64,000 nt of DNA from Piezodorus guildinii (lineage: Eukaryota; Arthropoda; Insecta; Hemiptera; Pentatomidae), in the NCBI GenBank assembly GCA_023052935.1, contig CM041297.1, positions 88,236,021 through 88,300,020 on the forward strand, in the 5' to 3' direction. Under the pieces are notes generated by a model, which was not told the origin of the DNA, searched no databases, and was given only the letters and a program-made list of their open reading frames with translations. The translations under genes and the position numbers were made by a program. Shown here piece by piece: positions 50,101-59,914 of the stretch. Within the stretch, counting starts at the first letter, position 1, and the number at the start of each line of letters is the position of its first letter.

Positions 50101-53100
50101 AACATGTGTTTTATTAAAAAATCTATTATATTATTATATAAAATAATTACTTAGTTTTATCGGCTTTTCATCACTCTCTATTAACTTTTAAAAGCTTTTC
50201 TTGATTTTTTCTAAAATCTTCAGCTTTCCAACGGTATATCATACATGTATATCACTGCTCTTATGTTCAAAAACAAAAAATTGCATTAAAAAAATATTTT
50301 TTCAGTTTTTTCCTTTAGTTGGGTATCGAATTCATTCAATTTATATATTTACCCGTTTTTTATCAGTGGTAACAAGATAATATAGTTACTTTTATAGAAT
50401 CAACAAAATTAAAGGTACTTTAGAAGAAGAAAATTTAAAATATCGGCATTTAAGCCCTGTCAGACTATTTTAATCAGAATATAACCTACATGATAATTAA
50501 GTCCATTTAACTTTACATCGACATAGCGAGTTTAATCAAAATTGTCGGAACCGTTTTAAAGGTATATTATGCATGGTATAAAGTGGCTCTTCTGGTTAGC
50601 CGATTTTGATGAAAAAGTTTTTGTAACATCTCGGGTGTATAATTGTCTTAAATATGAAATTTCAGCTTCATAGGACGTTTCCGCCCGGGAGTTACCACAC
50701 ACACACACACAGACCTTTTTGCGGGACTTGGTCATTTGGACTCAGGGGACCCTAAAACGTGTATTTCCGTTGAAAACTGGAATTCGAAAATTCACGATTG
50801 CAATACTTTCCCTTACTATATATAGTAAGTGAAAGTAAAAATAAAATAAAAATACCATATGTAACTATACAGAAATATTTAAAATTATATACCTTCATTT
50901 TGTAGTCATCTTCTAATTTTTCAAGTATTGTCATAGCAAATTCTTCATCACTGTCATCATAAAGAAGAAATGCATCATAATATTGTGGTTTACCGCAGCT
51001 CTCTATACACTGGACATCATCTAGAAAATTGTAGATGTGAGTTAATTTATAATTCTTAATGAACTGTAACTTGTAGTTAATAAAATTACAATAAATTAGA
51101 TTTGGTTGAGTGACCCAGGAGAAGATTTATTATGAATTTGAGAATTAACTAAAGTTCTGTTCCAAATCAGTGGTGTACATCTAAGTTACTAAAAATTAAT
51201 TGAAAGAATATGCCAATAAATTATGAGAAATTATAAATTATGAAGTCATATCTACTACTAATAAAAAAATATATAAACAGTAAAAGACAAATTTTATGCC
51301 AGCTTCTTTATATTTATAGGATGATATAATGATCATATTTACGTACCGAATATCTATCAGTAGCAAAAAAAATCTGGTGCGGGCAACACACAACTTTCAC
51401 TTACCTCAATTTTTAAAATCAATGAAAGGATTTTCAAATACAGTTAGAGATAAAAATACGTGAAATTATTAAGGAATTAATCAAATTAAATTTCTATAGA
51501 AACATGTGTTTTATTAAAAAATCTATTATATTATTATCTAAAATAATCAGTTAGTTTTATCTTCTTTTCATCACTCTCTATTAACTTTTAAAAGCTTGTG
51601 TATCAGATGATATTTTTTCTAAAATCTTTAGCTTACCAACGGTATATCATACATGTATATTACTGCTCTTATGTTCAAAAACGAAAAATTGCATTAAAAA
51701 AATATTTTTTCTGTTTTCTCCTTTAGTTGGGTATCGAATTTATTCAATTTATATATTTACCAGTTTTTCATCAGCGTTAACAAGATAATCTAGTTATTAT
51801 TATTGAATCTACAAAATTAAAGGTACTTTAGGGGAAGACAATTTAAAATATCGGCATTTAAGCCCTGTCAGACCATTTTTATCTAAATAAAACCTACATG
51901 ATATTAAAGCCCATTAAATTTTACATCGATATAGCGAGTTTAATCAAAATCGTCGGAACAGTTTTTGAGAAAATCGAAAAAAGGTGCAAAATGAATGGTA
52001 TAAAGTGCCTCTTCTGGTAGGCTCATTTAGATGAAAAAAGTTTTGTCACGTCTCGGGCGTATAGTTGTCTTAAATATGAAATTTCAGTTTCATAGGACTT
52101 ACCGTTTCCGCCCGGGAGTTACCACACACACACACACACAGACCTTTTTGCGGGACTTGGTTATTTGGACTCAGGGGACCCTAAAACGTGTATTTCCGTT
52201 GAAAACTGGAATTCGAAAATTTTCACGATCGCAATACTTCCCCTTACTATATATAGTAAGTGAAAGTAATAAAGATTTTTATAACTAGATCAGACTTTTT
52301 ATACATACAGACTGCCATATAAAATAGTGCTTACTCATGAGAACAAATGATGACCTATTTAAACTAAGACGGCCATTTTATAGAATTTGTTTAACCACTT
52401 TCTTCAGTATTTCGGTAATGTGTCATAATAACATAAAATCTAAAGCACATCCTAATTGTATTGTTAGTTTTTGTTTTGATTTGATATCTGAGAAATTATC
52501 AATATCAGAGAGATTTTCCCAACATTACCTTAGTCGTAATGCTGACTAAAATAGAGTGCAAAACTAAAATTATTAGCTAGAAAAATGTTCTACCCATGGC
52601 TTTATAATGAGGAAAGGATTAAAAAAAATCATGAAAATCAAAAATGTTGAGCAGCAACATTAATGATAAGAGGATTTTAAATGGATTGACTTCTAAACAA
52701 ACATTTTTATCATATGAGACATTGGCTGGGGCGAGGTCATCGAAACACTGCAAATAAGCAAACTTATTTATTGTGCAGATGTTTTAGCACTAGTTAAACA
52801 GCTCCTGCTATCTCCCTGAAAACGGCTAACAATTTGGAACTAAAAGTCAACACAACATATAAGTTTGCTTATTTGAAGTGTTTCGATAACTTTCCACCCC
52901 AACAACTTCTCCTACAGTTCTATACACGGTCAAAAATTCTACCATCATCAAAAAATGTTATTAGTTAAAAACTTACCAATGGTTAAGATGCTGTCATCAT
53001 TGTTATTGTCTTCTATGTAAGTCTGCCTGCTAACTTGCAGCCTTTCTGCATAATCCTTGGCATCAGACTCTGAGAGATAAATATACCTTATTAGTCAAAA

Positions 53101-53423
53101 TAATTATTTCAATAAAACTTATAAAAGTTATAATATAAACAAACAAAAATAAGGAAACATAAAAAAAATTAAACAATATATTAAGAAATCTAATTAAAAT
53201 ATATTCATAATCAATTTACATCCTTTAAGAATGCTCATGTTACTCACAATATTGATACAAATACGGACTAAATAATAATCACCAGAAAATTTAGTATTTT
53301 AATAACCATTTTTCACTCAGTCCTTTTTGAGATATTTTACTATAAATATTACTGAGCTGGAAAAAAATCCTTTGAAAATTTATAATGAAAAAAAAGGAAA
53401 AAGCTCACATGATAAAAATTTCT

Positions 53424-53505
<82 letters not shown>

Positions 53506-54581
53506 CTGAGAAATACACACTTATTTGCAGAGTAAAGGTGTGGTTGTAATAATTATTAACATTTTTTCATAAATACCCACCAATTGCAGAAAATGTTGCC
53601 AACAAATGTTTATGTATATATTGTCTAAATAATGACAGTCTTTTTTATAAAAACAACTTTGCCGAGTTTGTTATAAGCATGGCTTGAAATCTATTAAGCA
53701 GTTTGTTCAGTTTGTAAATCTATTTGTATCATCGCTTTTCACTGTAACTATGAATTATACAAATCTCCTAATCTTGTAATTTTTATTTTTATTTTTATTT
53801 TTATTTTTTTTGTTCATCTGATTTCTCCAGGAGATGATTATAAATTGAAATCCAAATATTTCTAATGTATAAAAAGTATATAATCAGCAGAATTTAAAAC
53901 TAAAATTTATGCAAAATATTTGCTCCCCTCATGAAAGATTATCAAACTTAGTAGCAAAAAATAGTTCTTTACTCCTATAAAGGTTGTTACATAATAATAG
54001 GCTAAGCCAACCTGAAGGTTCAATGCGGATAATGCCAAATACTGTCTACACAGACTCATCCAATGATCACCGTTCAAGCCCAAGCCCCTGAGATCAGACT
54101 TAACACAATTCTCCCACCGACGCTTCAGCCTACCTCTCAAAGCTACCAGTCAGTTCAGCACATAGACTGAAAGCTGTTAAGTAACAATCATTTATTCCAT
54201 GATCAATGGAACTTTATACTTTTGTTTTCAGTATTTTCATTCCTAAAATATCAGATAACAGCTCGAATGAGAGATCGAATGAGATGAGTCATACAAAATA
54301 CATTTAACATTTGAACTTAATAACAAATTTTAATACATATAAAGAAATAATGATAAACATTAAGACAAATTAATGATAAATAAAACTTTAAAAACTAACC
54401 AAGAAGTTGCAATGAGTCATCAATTACATCCCATCTGTCAATTTCCTTAAGAGCATCAATGAGCTGAGAAATCGTTGGTTGGGATCGCTGCCAAAATGAC
54501 AGCACTGAGGCAGTAGGATCTGCACATCCTGAGTGCAAGGTATGGTTGCACCCAGCAATATCAGCTAGCCCCCTCCAATCC
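46649..54581 (-). CDS. Myd88: MyD88, Toll-pathway adaptor (6 exons, N-terminus missing)
   Basis: This is a cytoplasmic adaptor that links Toll receptors, through its TIR domain, to death-domain kinases (Tube/Pelle in insects). Exons in coding order on the - strand: 54581-54400, 53069-52977, 51020-50893, 49713-49545, 47435-47282, 46991-46649. All are GT-AG and in phase. The death-domain end reads DWRGLADIAG...LIDALKEIDRWDVIDD. The TIR reads YYDAFLLYDDSDEEFA (box 1), CTKDRDLIGG (box 2) and NFWQQLSQSI (box 3). A charged 113-residue tail follows. The DWRGLA death domain plus KDRDLIGG TIR is the insect MyD88 arrangement. The start exon(s) and first death-domain helices were not found. They may lie beyond the Jockey insertion or outside the window. 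Confidence 0.95.
47162..47190. repeat. T29 homopolymer in MyD88 intron
   Basis: A run of 29 T on the + strand (A on the coding strand of MyD88). Confidence 0.9.
47282..47435 (-). CDS. Myd88: MyD88 exon: TIR end with box 3
   Basis: It encodes EQRQRKIIPCVYSNFQLPLQ, LRYYFILNFGRSTRQW and NFWQQLSQSIRATNVR. The FW pair is TIR box 3. It is 154 nt, bounded by ttttcag and gtaata on the - strand. Confidence 0.94.
47595..49200 (-). mobile_element. Degenerate RTE-like non-LTR retrotransposon
   Basis: Read on the - strand, broken frames give, in order: endonuclease start (LGIWNVLSLYRTSGL, IDVAAI, EIRW), AGDMNVKVGQEEFYRPTIG, YPKGTWISPNGESVNQIDH, TMDPNHFLVIV, the RT start (CPIHKKGDQLNFNNYRGISL) and the C-terminal part (GAETWSFSKTDERKLLVFER, KILGSIYRPV). 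The middle of the RT with YADD is missing. The gene is broken by stops and shifts and an internal deletion. It lies in a MyD88 intron in the same direction as MyD88. Confidence 0.85.
49545..49713 (-). CDS. Myd88: MyD88 exon: TIR box 2
   Basis: It encodes LCTKDRDLIGGLSFEHEAIM, then QLIRYRCGRLIVVVSPSFLN and SPANQFLLTFAQALGI. The segment CTKDRDLIGG is the box 2/BB-loop region, and insect MyD88 has IGG where mammals have LPG. It is 169 nt. Confidence 0.95.
50073..50837 (+). mobile_element. Helentron-like element, copy 2 (5'-truncated)
   Basis: It aligns closely with 51484-52268 and ends in the same palindrome CTATATATAG and GTAAGTGAAAGTA. The 5' terminus (TCTGGTGCGGGCAAC) is absent. It lies just downstream (in MyD88 sense) of the box 1 exon. 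Confidence 0.7.
50893..51020 (-). CDS. Myd88: MyD88 exon: TIR box 1
   Basis: It encodes DDVQCIESCGKPQ, then YYDAFLLYDDSDEEFAMTIL and EKLEDDYKMK. YDAFLLYDD is TIR box 1. It is 128 nt with acceptor ttctag and donor gtatat. It is flanked on both sides by copies of the same repeat. Confidence 0.95.
51373..52268 (+). mobile_element. Helentron-like element, copy 3 (best preserved)
   Basis: It is 896 bp. ACTTTCACTTAC (51393-51404), 20 bases inside the left end, is the exact inverse of GTAAGTGAAAGT (52256-52267) at the right end. The right end carries the perfect palindrome CTTACTATATATAGTAAG (52243-52260). A CA microsatellite lies at about 52124-52140. Asymmetric terminal inverted repeats, a 3' hairpin and an internal microsatellite are traits of Helentrons and their non-autonomous relatives, so this class is inferred. 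Confidence 0.7.
52716..52912. repeat. Foldback (MITE-like) element
   Basis: Arms of about 52 bp (52716-52767 and 52857-52912) are imperfect inverted repeats centred on TCGAAACACT and AAATAAGCAAACTTA, around an 89-bp middle. No ORF. No target duplication was confirmed. Confidence 0.75.
52977..53069 (-). CDS. Myd88: MyD88 exon: linker between death domain and TIR
   Basis: It encodes ESDAKDYAERLQVSRQTYIE and DNNNDDSILTI. It is 93 nt, with acceptor tctctcag and donor gtaagt. It is acidic and probably unstructured. Confidence 0.9.
53426..53503. repeat. (TA)n microsatellite
   Basis: About 78 bases of TA in a MyD88 intron. Confidence 0.95.
54020..54150 (-). mobile_element. Fragment of an RTE-like element C-terminus
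   Basis: The - strand peptide RGRLKRRWENCVKSDLRGLG, then LNGDHW, resembles the basic RGRPKKRW..CV..DL tail common at the C-terminus of RTE-type reverse transcriptases. No other part is visible nearby. Confidence 0.6.
54400..54581 (-). CDS. Myd88: MyD88 exon: death domain, C-terminal part
   Basis: It encodes DWRGLADIAGCN, then SVLSFWQRSQPTISQLIDAL and KEIDRWDVIDDSLQLL. DWRGLAxxAG and the final IDR(W/D)DVxDD are hallmarks of the MyD88 death domain. It begins in mid-codon, so at least one more upstream exon must exist. Confidence 0.94.
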
Positions 54582-55205
54582 CTAAAATATGTATCTTCAT
54601 TAAAAAAAAATAATAATAACACATTTTTCAAATAATGACTATCTTGAATCATTCAAAGTGGATTATTAAATTCCATTGAATAGTATCATTTAATTTATGG
54701 TCAACACAATTCAATTGATCAAGCTTCTTCTTAATAACTACTTTCTTCATGCAGGAAAAAAAAAAATCTAAGTTAGCATCACACTAGATTATATATCATA
54801 ACAACAAATCTTATCATATGTATAAATAGTTGTTTTATCCAATCAAACAAAGCACTACAGTAAAAGAGGGAACACTTTTCTTCCCTTTTTAAAATTTATT
54901 TAAATTACACAATGATTCAAAATAAACCCATCTTTTTTGGATTATGCCGGTTCCCGATCAAAATTGAAATCTGTTAAATAAATATTACATACTCATTTCT
55001 CTTAATTATACTTTCATATTCTTTCTTTCAGAGCTAGCAATCTGTAGATCTTAGAATCTTTTACATTGTTTATTTAATTATTTTGAAAATCTCATTTATA
55101 GATCAAGTCAAATTTTTAAGTGTATACATATCCTGATTTAGTTCATTACTTATTTTGAATAAAGTAAATAGAAGGCAAGATAACCATTTAAGCAATAATC
55201 TCATG

Positions 55206-55438
55206 GGTTCAAACCCGCAGCCGGTCCTAGGATTTTTTAATGGGAGTAAAAAATCCTTAGTGATGCCATCCTTCAAAGGGGACGTTAAAAGGTGGTCCGG
55301 AGCCCATGCGATGTCAGGTACTCGTTAAAGATCCCCATACTAATAAAACCTGGATAGGCAAAATTTAGGACTCCCACTGTAGCATTGTCCGATCAGCCAA
55401 AGTAGCATAAAGTGACATTAAATAAATAAACAAACAAA
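55206..55438 (+). mobile_element. tRNA-derived SINE family A, copy 5, truncated at the B box, with TSD
   Basis: A perfect 13-bp duplication, CAATAATCTCATG, lies at 55193-55205 and 55439-55451. The element starts exactly at GGTTCAAACC, the B box, so the A-box half of the head is missing. It ends in ATAAATAAACAAACAAA. Four bases separate its right duplication from that of the Jockey element. Confidence 0.9.
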
Positions 55439-55676
55439 CAATAATCTCATGTTACCTGAATAAATAAAAAAAAATAAAAATAAAAATAAACTTTATTCAC
55501 ATATTTACATTTGGACAAAATGTTAACAATGATTTTGGATGAGTCATCCTTACAATCAGAAAATATTTTTGTTTTTTTGTGATTATAGTACATTAGCCTA
55601 ATGGCAAACATATGGTGAAAAATTGAGGTTACTTTGCGATTGTAGGAAAAATTATACAAAAAACCTACGCATAGAA

Positions 55677-55810
55677 ACTACACATAAAATAATTGAGAAT
55701 ACATAAAATATTTAAAGATACATGAAATAATTGAAAATACATAAAATAATTGAAAATACATGAAATAATTGAAAATACATAAAATTAATAGAAAATACAT
55801 AATATGATTG
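55677..55810 (-). repeat. Tandem repeats in the Jockey 3' UTR
   Basis: About seven units of 18-20 bp with the pattern ACATAAAATAATTGAAAAT on the + strand. Related words appear in the relic at 2178. Confidence 0.8.
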
Positions 55811-55843
55811 AAGATTATAAAATTTATAACATAAGAAAGTAAG

Positions 55844-58555
55844 TTAATTTAATAATACATGTTTTGTTCTCTTATGAGTATATCGTTTTAGTGAAAATTT
55901 ATTGTAATTACCGATTTTTTTTATTAATGGGTTTTTAGAGACTGGAGTTTTACTGAAGTAAGAAGCTGTTTGTGAATGGACAAGTTGTTTGATTGTAGGA
56001 AGCTGCAAGTCTTGGAGCATTGATGATATTTTCGTGTATCGGGGGAAATTATTAATTATCCGCATTGACAAGTTTTGAATTCTCTCGAGTTTATGGAAGT
56101 TAGTCGAGCAGGATGAGCTCCAGACTGGAGAGGCATATGTGATTAACGGGCGAATGACTGATTTATATATTGTTAATTTGTTTTGAGTACTCAAACGGGA
56201 TTTTCTATTAAAGTAAGGAAACATTTTGTATATTATTTTTTTCGCCTTGTCAATTTTTCTGTTGATGTGGTCGGTGAAAGTAAGTGATTTGTCTAAAGTA
56301 AGGCCTAAGTACTGTACAGATTTTGACCATGGGATGAGAGCTGAATTTAACTTAATTTGGTGGTTTATTTTTGAGCGACGTTTAGTGAACAGGATTGCTT
56401 CAGATTTGGTGGGATTAATTTTCAATTTCCATTTGTTGCAATACTTGTTAAATTGTTTAAAGTATTGTTGTAAGCGATTTACTACAGTATCAATACGATA
56501 TGATGAAGTATACAATGCAGTGTCATCGGCGTATAAAGACCTCGTCACAAATGGGTTGGTCGGTAGGTCGGAAATGAACAAATTAAAAAGAATTGGAGAT
56601 AAGCAAGAGCCTTGGGGAAGACCCACCGAGATAGGGAGAGTACCGGAAGTAGATTTGCCAACTTGAATATAAAACTGTCTATTTGATAAATATGAGTGAA
56701 TAATGTGAATCAGGTATGGCGGAAAATTATATGAGATTAATTTGTATATGAGTCCGGAGTGCCACACAGTATCAAATGCTTTTTCTAGGTCCAGAAGGAG
56801 CATACCGGTATGTTTGCGTTCGTTAAAGGCTTTAGTGATGAAGTCAGTGAGTCGTGCCAATTGGTCAACGGTGGAGTGATGTTCCCTAAAACCAAATTGT
56901 TCATCTATTAGTAAATTATTTAGTCTAATATGCTTGTTAATTCGTTTGAGTATTAGTTTTTCTAGAATTTTGGATAGTATATTTAGTAGACTTATAGGTC
57001 TGTAGTTCGAAACATTACTATGGTCTTTATTTGGTTTTTTTATAACTATAGTTTTGGAAGTTTTCCAGACTATGGGGAAGTAACTAAATCTTAATATGGA
57101 ATTAAATATTTTGGTTAAAAAATAAATAGATTTTCGGCTTAAATTTTTTATTACTAGGGAGGGAATGCTATCATCGCCTGGGGATTTTTTAGGTTTTAGA
57201 CCTTTAATGATTTTTCCGGTTTCTTTTGGAGAGATAGATGAGAAATTAACAGTAAGAGGTGATTTTAAATAATCGCGGACGGATTTCTGAATTTTTCGGT
57301 TGTGGTGATTTGATCCAAAGAGAGAAGTAATTGAGGGAGTTGTTTGGAAATGCTTGGCTAATAGTTGAGCTTTATCTCTGTCCAGATATGCATAGCCGTC
57401 ATTATTTTTTAAAGGAGGAATTTTCAGAGACTGCTTAGTTAAATTCTTGTGAATTTTCCACATTTTATTATCCCCTGGCTGACAGGATTTTAAAACCGTA
57501 GCCCAGTTTTCGTTTTTCCAATTATTAAGACGTGTTTTAATATAACTATTTAGTTTATTATAGACTAATTTGGTTTTTGGGTTATTATTACGTTGGAAGT
57601 ATCTTTTTAATCTATTTTTAATGTATATTAGGGCTCTGAGTCGGTAGGGTAAATCATTATGATAATGTGGATGGAGATAATGTTGTGGAATGGATAACGA
57701 CATGGATAATTTGATATGTTTATAAAAATCAATTAGAGTAGTGTCGATTTCTTTCGAATCATTTATGGTCGGATTTATGTTGATTCGGGAATCTAGCTCT
57801 TTCCTGAACTTTTGCCAGTCAGCGTCTTTGAGCGAAAATTTGAGTATTTTTGAAACTGTAGGTAGGGGAGATTGAATACGAAAAATCACGGGATTATGGT
57901 CTGAATTTAGAAATGGTAAGGAGATAAGAGGTGATAAATTGTAAATATTTTTCGTTAGAGCCAAATCGATAATACTAGGTTTGTAATTACGTTGAGTCGG
58001 TATATGGGTTGGTTCAGGCGGACTGTGTAGTTGAATGAGGTTTTTTACTATGAAGTTTAGAACGAATTTACCGTTTTTATTTGTTCTGTTACAGTTCCAC
58101 TGTGTGTGCTTAGCGTTTAGGTCTCCAAAGATGATCACTTGTTTATTTAATTTGAATAGTTTAGTCATGTCTGGAATATTTATTTTATTTGGCGGGATGT
58201 ACACAGATATTACAGTGGTTGATTTATTGTTAATAATTGTATTAATCGCAACGGCTTCGGTAGACATTAAGTCAGGAGCTTGTATAAAATGGTGCTGGAC
58301 ATCGGAACGGACTAAGAGCATGACGCCCCCACCTGCTCTGCTACGATCTCGTCTATAAATGACATATCCCGGAAGCGAGAAACGATCAGTTTCAGAAAGA
58401 CGTGTTTCACAAACAGAGACTAAATGGGGTTGATTATGATTTAAAAATAATTTAAATTCTATGTCGTTTCCGCGAATAGTTTGTGCGTTCCACATCATAA
58501 ATTTAATTTTACTATTGTCACTAGTCATTAGAAATTTTTGAATGAGTTGTGGCAT
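55844..58555 (-). CDS. Jockey ORF2: endonuclease and reverse transcriptase
   Basis: It is 903 residues from ATG to TAA. The N-terminal apurinic-type endonuclease (about 17-230) shows MMWNAQTIRG, SVCETRL, IIFGDLNAKHTQW (about 145) and SDHNPVIF (about 217). The reverse transcriptase follows with KSPGDDSIP, NYRPISLLNILSKILEK, QFGFREHHSTVDQL, LLLDLEKAFDTVW (about 593), GLPQGSCLSPILFN (about 645), YADD (about 673) and a thumb region with YLGLTLDKSLTF. The protein would nick target DNA and copy the element RNA there. All catalytic residues that can be judged are present. There is no RNase H domain, as is usual in Jockey. Confidence 0.95.
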   Translation of the reverse strand: MPQLIQKFLMTSDNSKIKFMMWNAQTIRGNDIEFKLFLNHNQPHLVSVCETRLSETDRFSLPGYVIYRRDRSRAGGGVMLLVRSDVQHHFIQAPDLMSTEAVAINTIINNKSTTVISVYIPPNKINIPDMTKLFKLNKQVIIFGDLNAKHTQWNCNRTNKNGKFVLNFIVKNLIQLHSPPEPTHIPTQRNYKPSIIDLALTKNIYNLSPLISLPFLNSDHNPVIFRIQSPLPTVSKILKFSLKDADWQKFRKELDSRININPTINDSKEIDTTLIDFYKHIKLSMSLSIPQHYLHPHYHNDLPYRLRALIYIKNRLKRYFQRNNNPKTKLVYNKLNSYIKTRLNNWKNENWATVLKSCQPGDNKMWKIHKNLTKQSLKIPPLKNNDGYAYLDRDKAQLLAKHFQTTPSITSLFGSNHHNRKIQKSVRDYLKSPLTVNFSSISPKETGKIIKGLKPKKSPGDDSIPSLVIKNLSRKSIYFLTKIFNSILRFSYFPIVWKTSKTIVIKKPNKDHSNVSNYRPISLLNILSKILEKLILKRINKHIRLNNLLIDEQFGFREHHSTVDQLARLTDFITKAFNERKHTGMLLLDLEKAFDTVWHSGLIYKLISYNFPPYLIHIIHSYLSNRQFYIQVGKSTSGTLPISVGLPQGSCLSPILFNLFISDLPTNPFVTRSLYADDTALYTSSYRIDTVVNRLQQYFKQFNKYCNKWKLKINPTKSEAILFTKRRSKINHQIKLNSALIPWSKSVQYLGLTLDKSLTFTDHINRKIDKAKKIIYKMFPYFNRKSRLSTQNKLTIYKSVIRPLITYASPVWSSSCSTNFHKLERIQNLSMRIINNFPRYTKISSMLQDLQLPTIKQLVHSQTASYFSKTPVSKNPLIKKIGNYNKFSLKRYTHKRTKHVLLN

Positions 58556-58778
58556 CTATTATAACGTTAAGGAGAAAGCTTGTTGTGGTAGAGTACGGGA
58601 TATAATCGCTGATTTTAAGTTTTGTTGAATTAAGGCCAAGGCAAAAGTTGTTTATATCGCCGCTTTTACAATTGTAATTTAACAAGACAGTGTATATAAA
58701 CAACTTTACAACGCTAACACTCATAAGAGATTTGAATATATAATTATTATGAATATATTTGCACAATACGATGACCAT
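58521..58778 (-). CDS. Small ORF overlapping the ORF1 stop (UAAUG) and the ORF2 start
   Basis: ORF1 ends in TAATG, so its stop and this ORF's ATG (58778-58776) share bases. The 85-codon frame is Ile/Leu/Asn-rich, with no recognised domain, and runs 35 nt past the ORF2 ATG in another frame. It may be chance. In the SART1 element a UAAUG junction couples ORF2 translation to ORF1 by re-initiation, so this junction may have a similar role here. Confidence 0.35.
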   Translation of the reverse strand: MVIVLCKYIHNNYIFKSLMSVSVVKLFIYTVLLNYNCKSGDINNFCLGLNSTKLKISDYIPYSTTTSFLLNVIIDATTHSKISND

Positions 58779-59914
58779 TAATCAAACATAGAAAGTATGC
58801 CTTCTACTAGAATAAATATTTTTGACATACCGTCTTCGGTGCTTTTTAGTTGTGATAAAATTTTTTTGAAGTTTGTAATTAATTTACTTACATTAAATAG
58901 ATTAAACATACCTTTTATTTCTTTAAAACAGTCAGACATCGTAGGTTCATTAGGGTTGTTGTTGACGGTTTTCGGAGAGAACGTGTTTTGAGGCCACGGT
59001 GATTTCGGGGTTGGTAGTACTGGAAATTCTTGATCGCTTTGTGTAAATGTTTTTCGTGGAATCGCTCGTAGTGCAGGGTTTTTTTTGCTTAGCTGTAGTT
59101 CGAGATTTCTTTGGTATTTGGAGCATTGCGTGGAGTTTGAAAAATGTTCATCAGAGCAATTGCAGCATTTGGGTTTGAAACCGTCAATTAATGTATTTGG
59201 ACAATTCTTTGAAAGATGTTCTCCGGCACATTTCAGACATCTTGGATTTTTGAAGCAATTACGTGCCACGTGGTTAAATTCCTGGCATTTGTAACATTGA
59301 ATTAAAGTTTTGTTTGACCTATATTTCTCCCATTTTATTACTATGTTACAACAGTAGTGAAGGTTATTTACTTTGGCTAGCTGTTCTTTATTGTCCAAAA
59401 TTATTATTAATATCGGAAGCTTTATTACCCCGTTTTCGGATTTTTTTTCCATTTGATAGATTTTGTGAATGGCCAGGCCTTGATTTTTTAGGTCGGACGA
59501 AATTTCTTCTATAGGAAACTCAGGAGGCATACCTTTTAGAATAATTTTTGGTTTTGTTTCACTTTTCGGGGTGAAAGTGTGAAAACCGAGGTTGAGATCT
59601 TTAAAAGCACTTTTTACAAGTTCGAAGTCTTCGCTGTTTTGGACGTAGATTGTAGTTTTATTCATGTTATATTTTATATTTAAGTCTTTTACTTTTACTT
59701 TTAAATCATTGACAGTACCACTGATATTGTTGTAAGATGAGTTAACGATTATTGGGGGGTATTGGCTTTTCTTCTGTTTATGATTTACAATGTTTTTTAA
59801 GATCTCCGTATCTTCTTCATCTAAATCTGAAAGTAAATCATAACTATTGGAGGTTTCAATATTGAACTCACCTCTTTTACGTTTGGTTGAAGTACCTGGT
59901 ATCTGTTCTGCCAT
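58778..59914 (-). CDS. Jockey ORF1: gag-like RNA-binding protein
   Basis: It is 378 residues from the first ATG (MAEQIPGTSTKRKRGE). The open frame extends 21 codons upstream to 59977, but only a TTG is there. A basic, KRKR-bearing N-terminus is followed by a region of about 130 residues (WEKYRSNKTLIQC at its end). Three zinc knuckles sit about 70-110 residues before the C-terminus: CYKCQEFNHVARNC, CLKCAGEHLSKNC and CCNCSDEHFSNSTQC. This is the CCHC array of Jockey-clade ORF1 proteins, which coat the element RNA. Confidence 0.93.
   Translation of the reverse strand: MAEQIPGTSTKRKRGEFNIETSNSYDLLSDLDEEDTEILKNIVNHKQKKSQYPPIIVNSSYNNISGTVNDLKVKVKDLNIKYNMNKTTIYVQNSEDFELVKSAFKDLNLGFHTFTPKSETKPKIILKGMPPEFPIEEISSDLKNQGLAIHKIYQMEKKSENGVIKLPILIIILDNKEQLAKVNNLHYCCNIVIKWEKYRSNKTLIQCYKCQEFNHVARNCFKNPRCLKCAGEHLSKNCPNTLIDGFKPKCCNCSDEHFSNSTQCSKYQRNLELQLSKKNPALRAIPRKTFTQSDQEFPVLPTPKSPWPQNTFSPKTVNNNPNEPTMSDCFKEIKGMFNLFNVSKLITNFKKILSQLKSTEDGMSKIFILVEGILSMFD

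Noticed and set aside
56226..56666. 146-codon open stretch on the + strand
   Set aside because: It is antisense to the reverse transcriptase of Jockey ORF2 and has no domain of its own.
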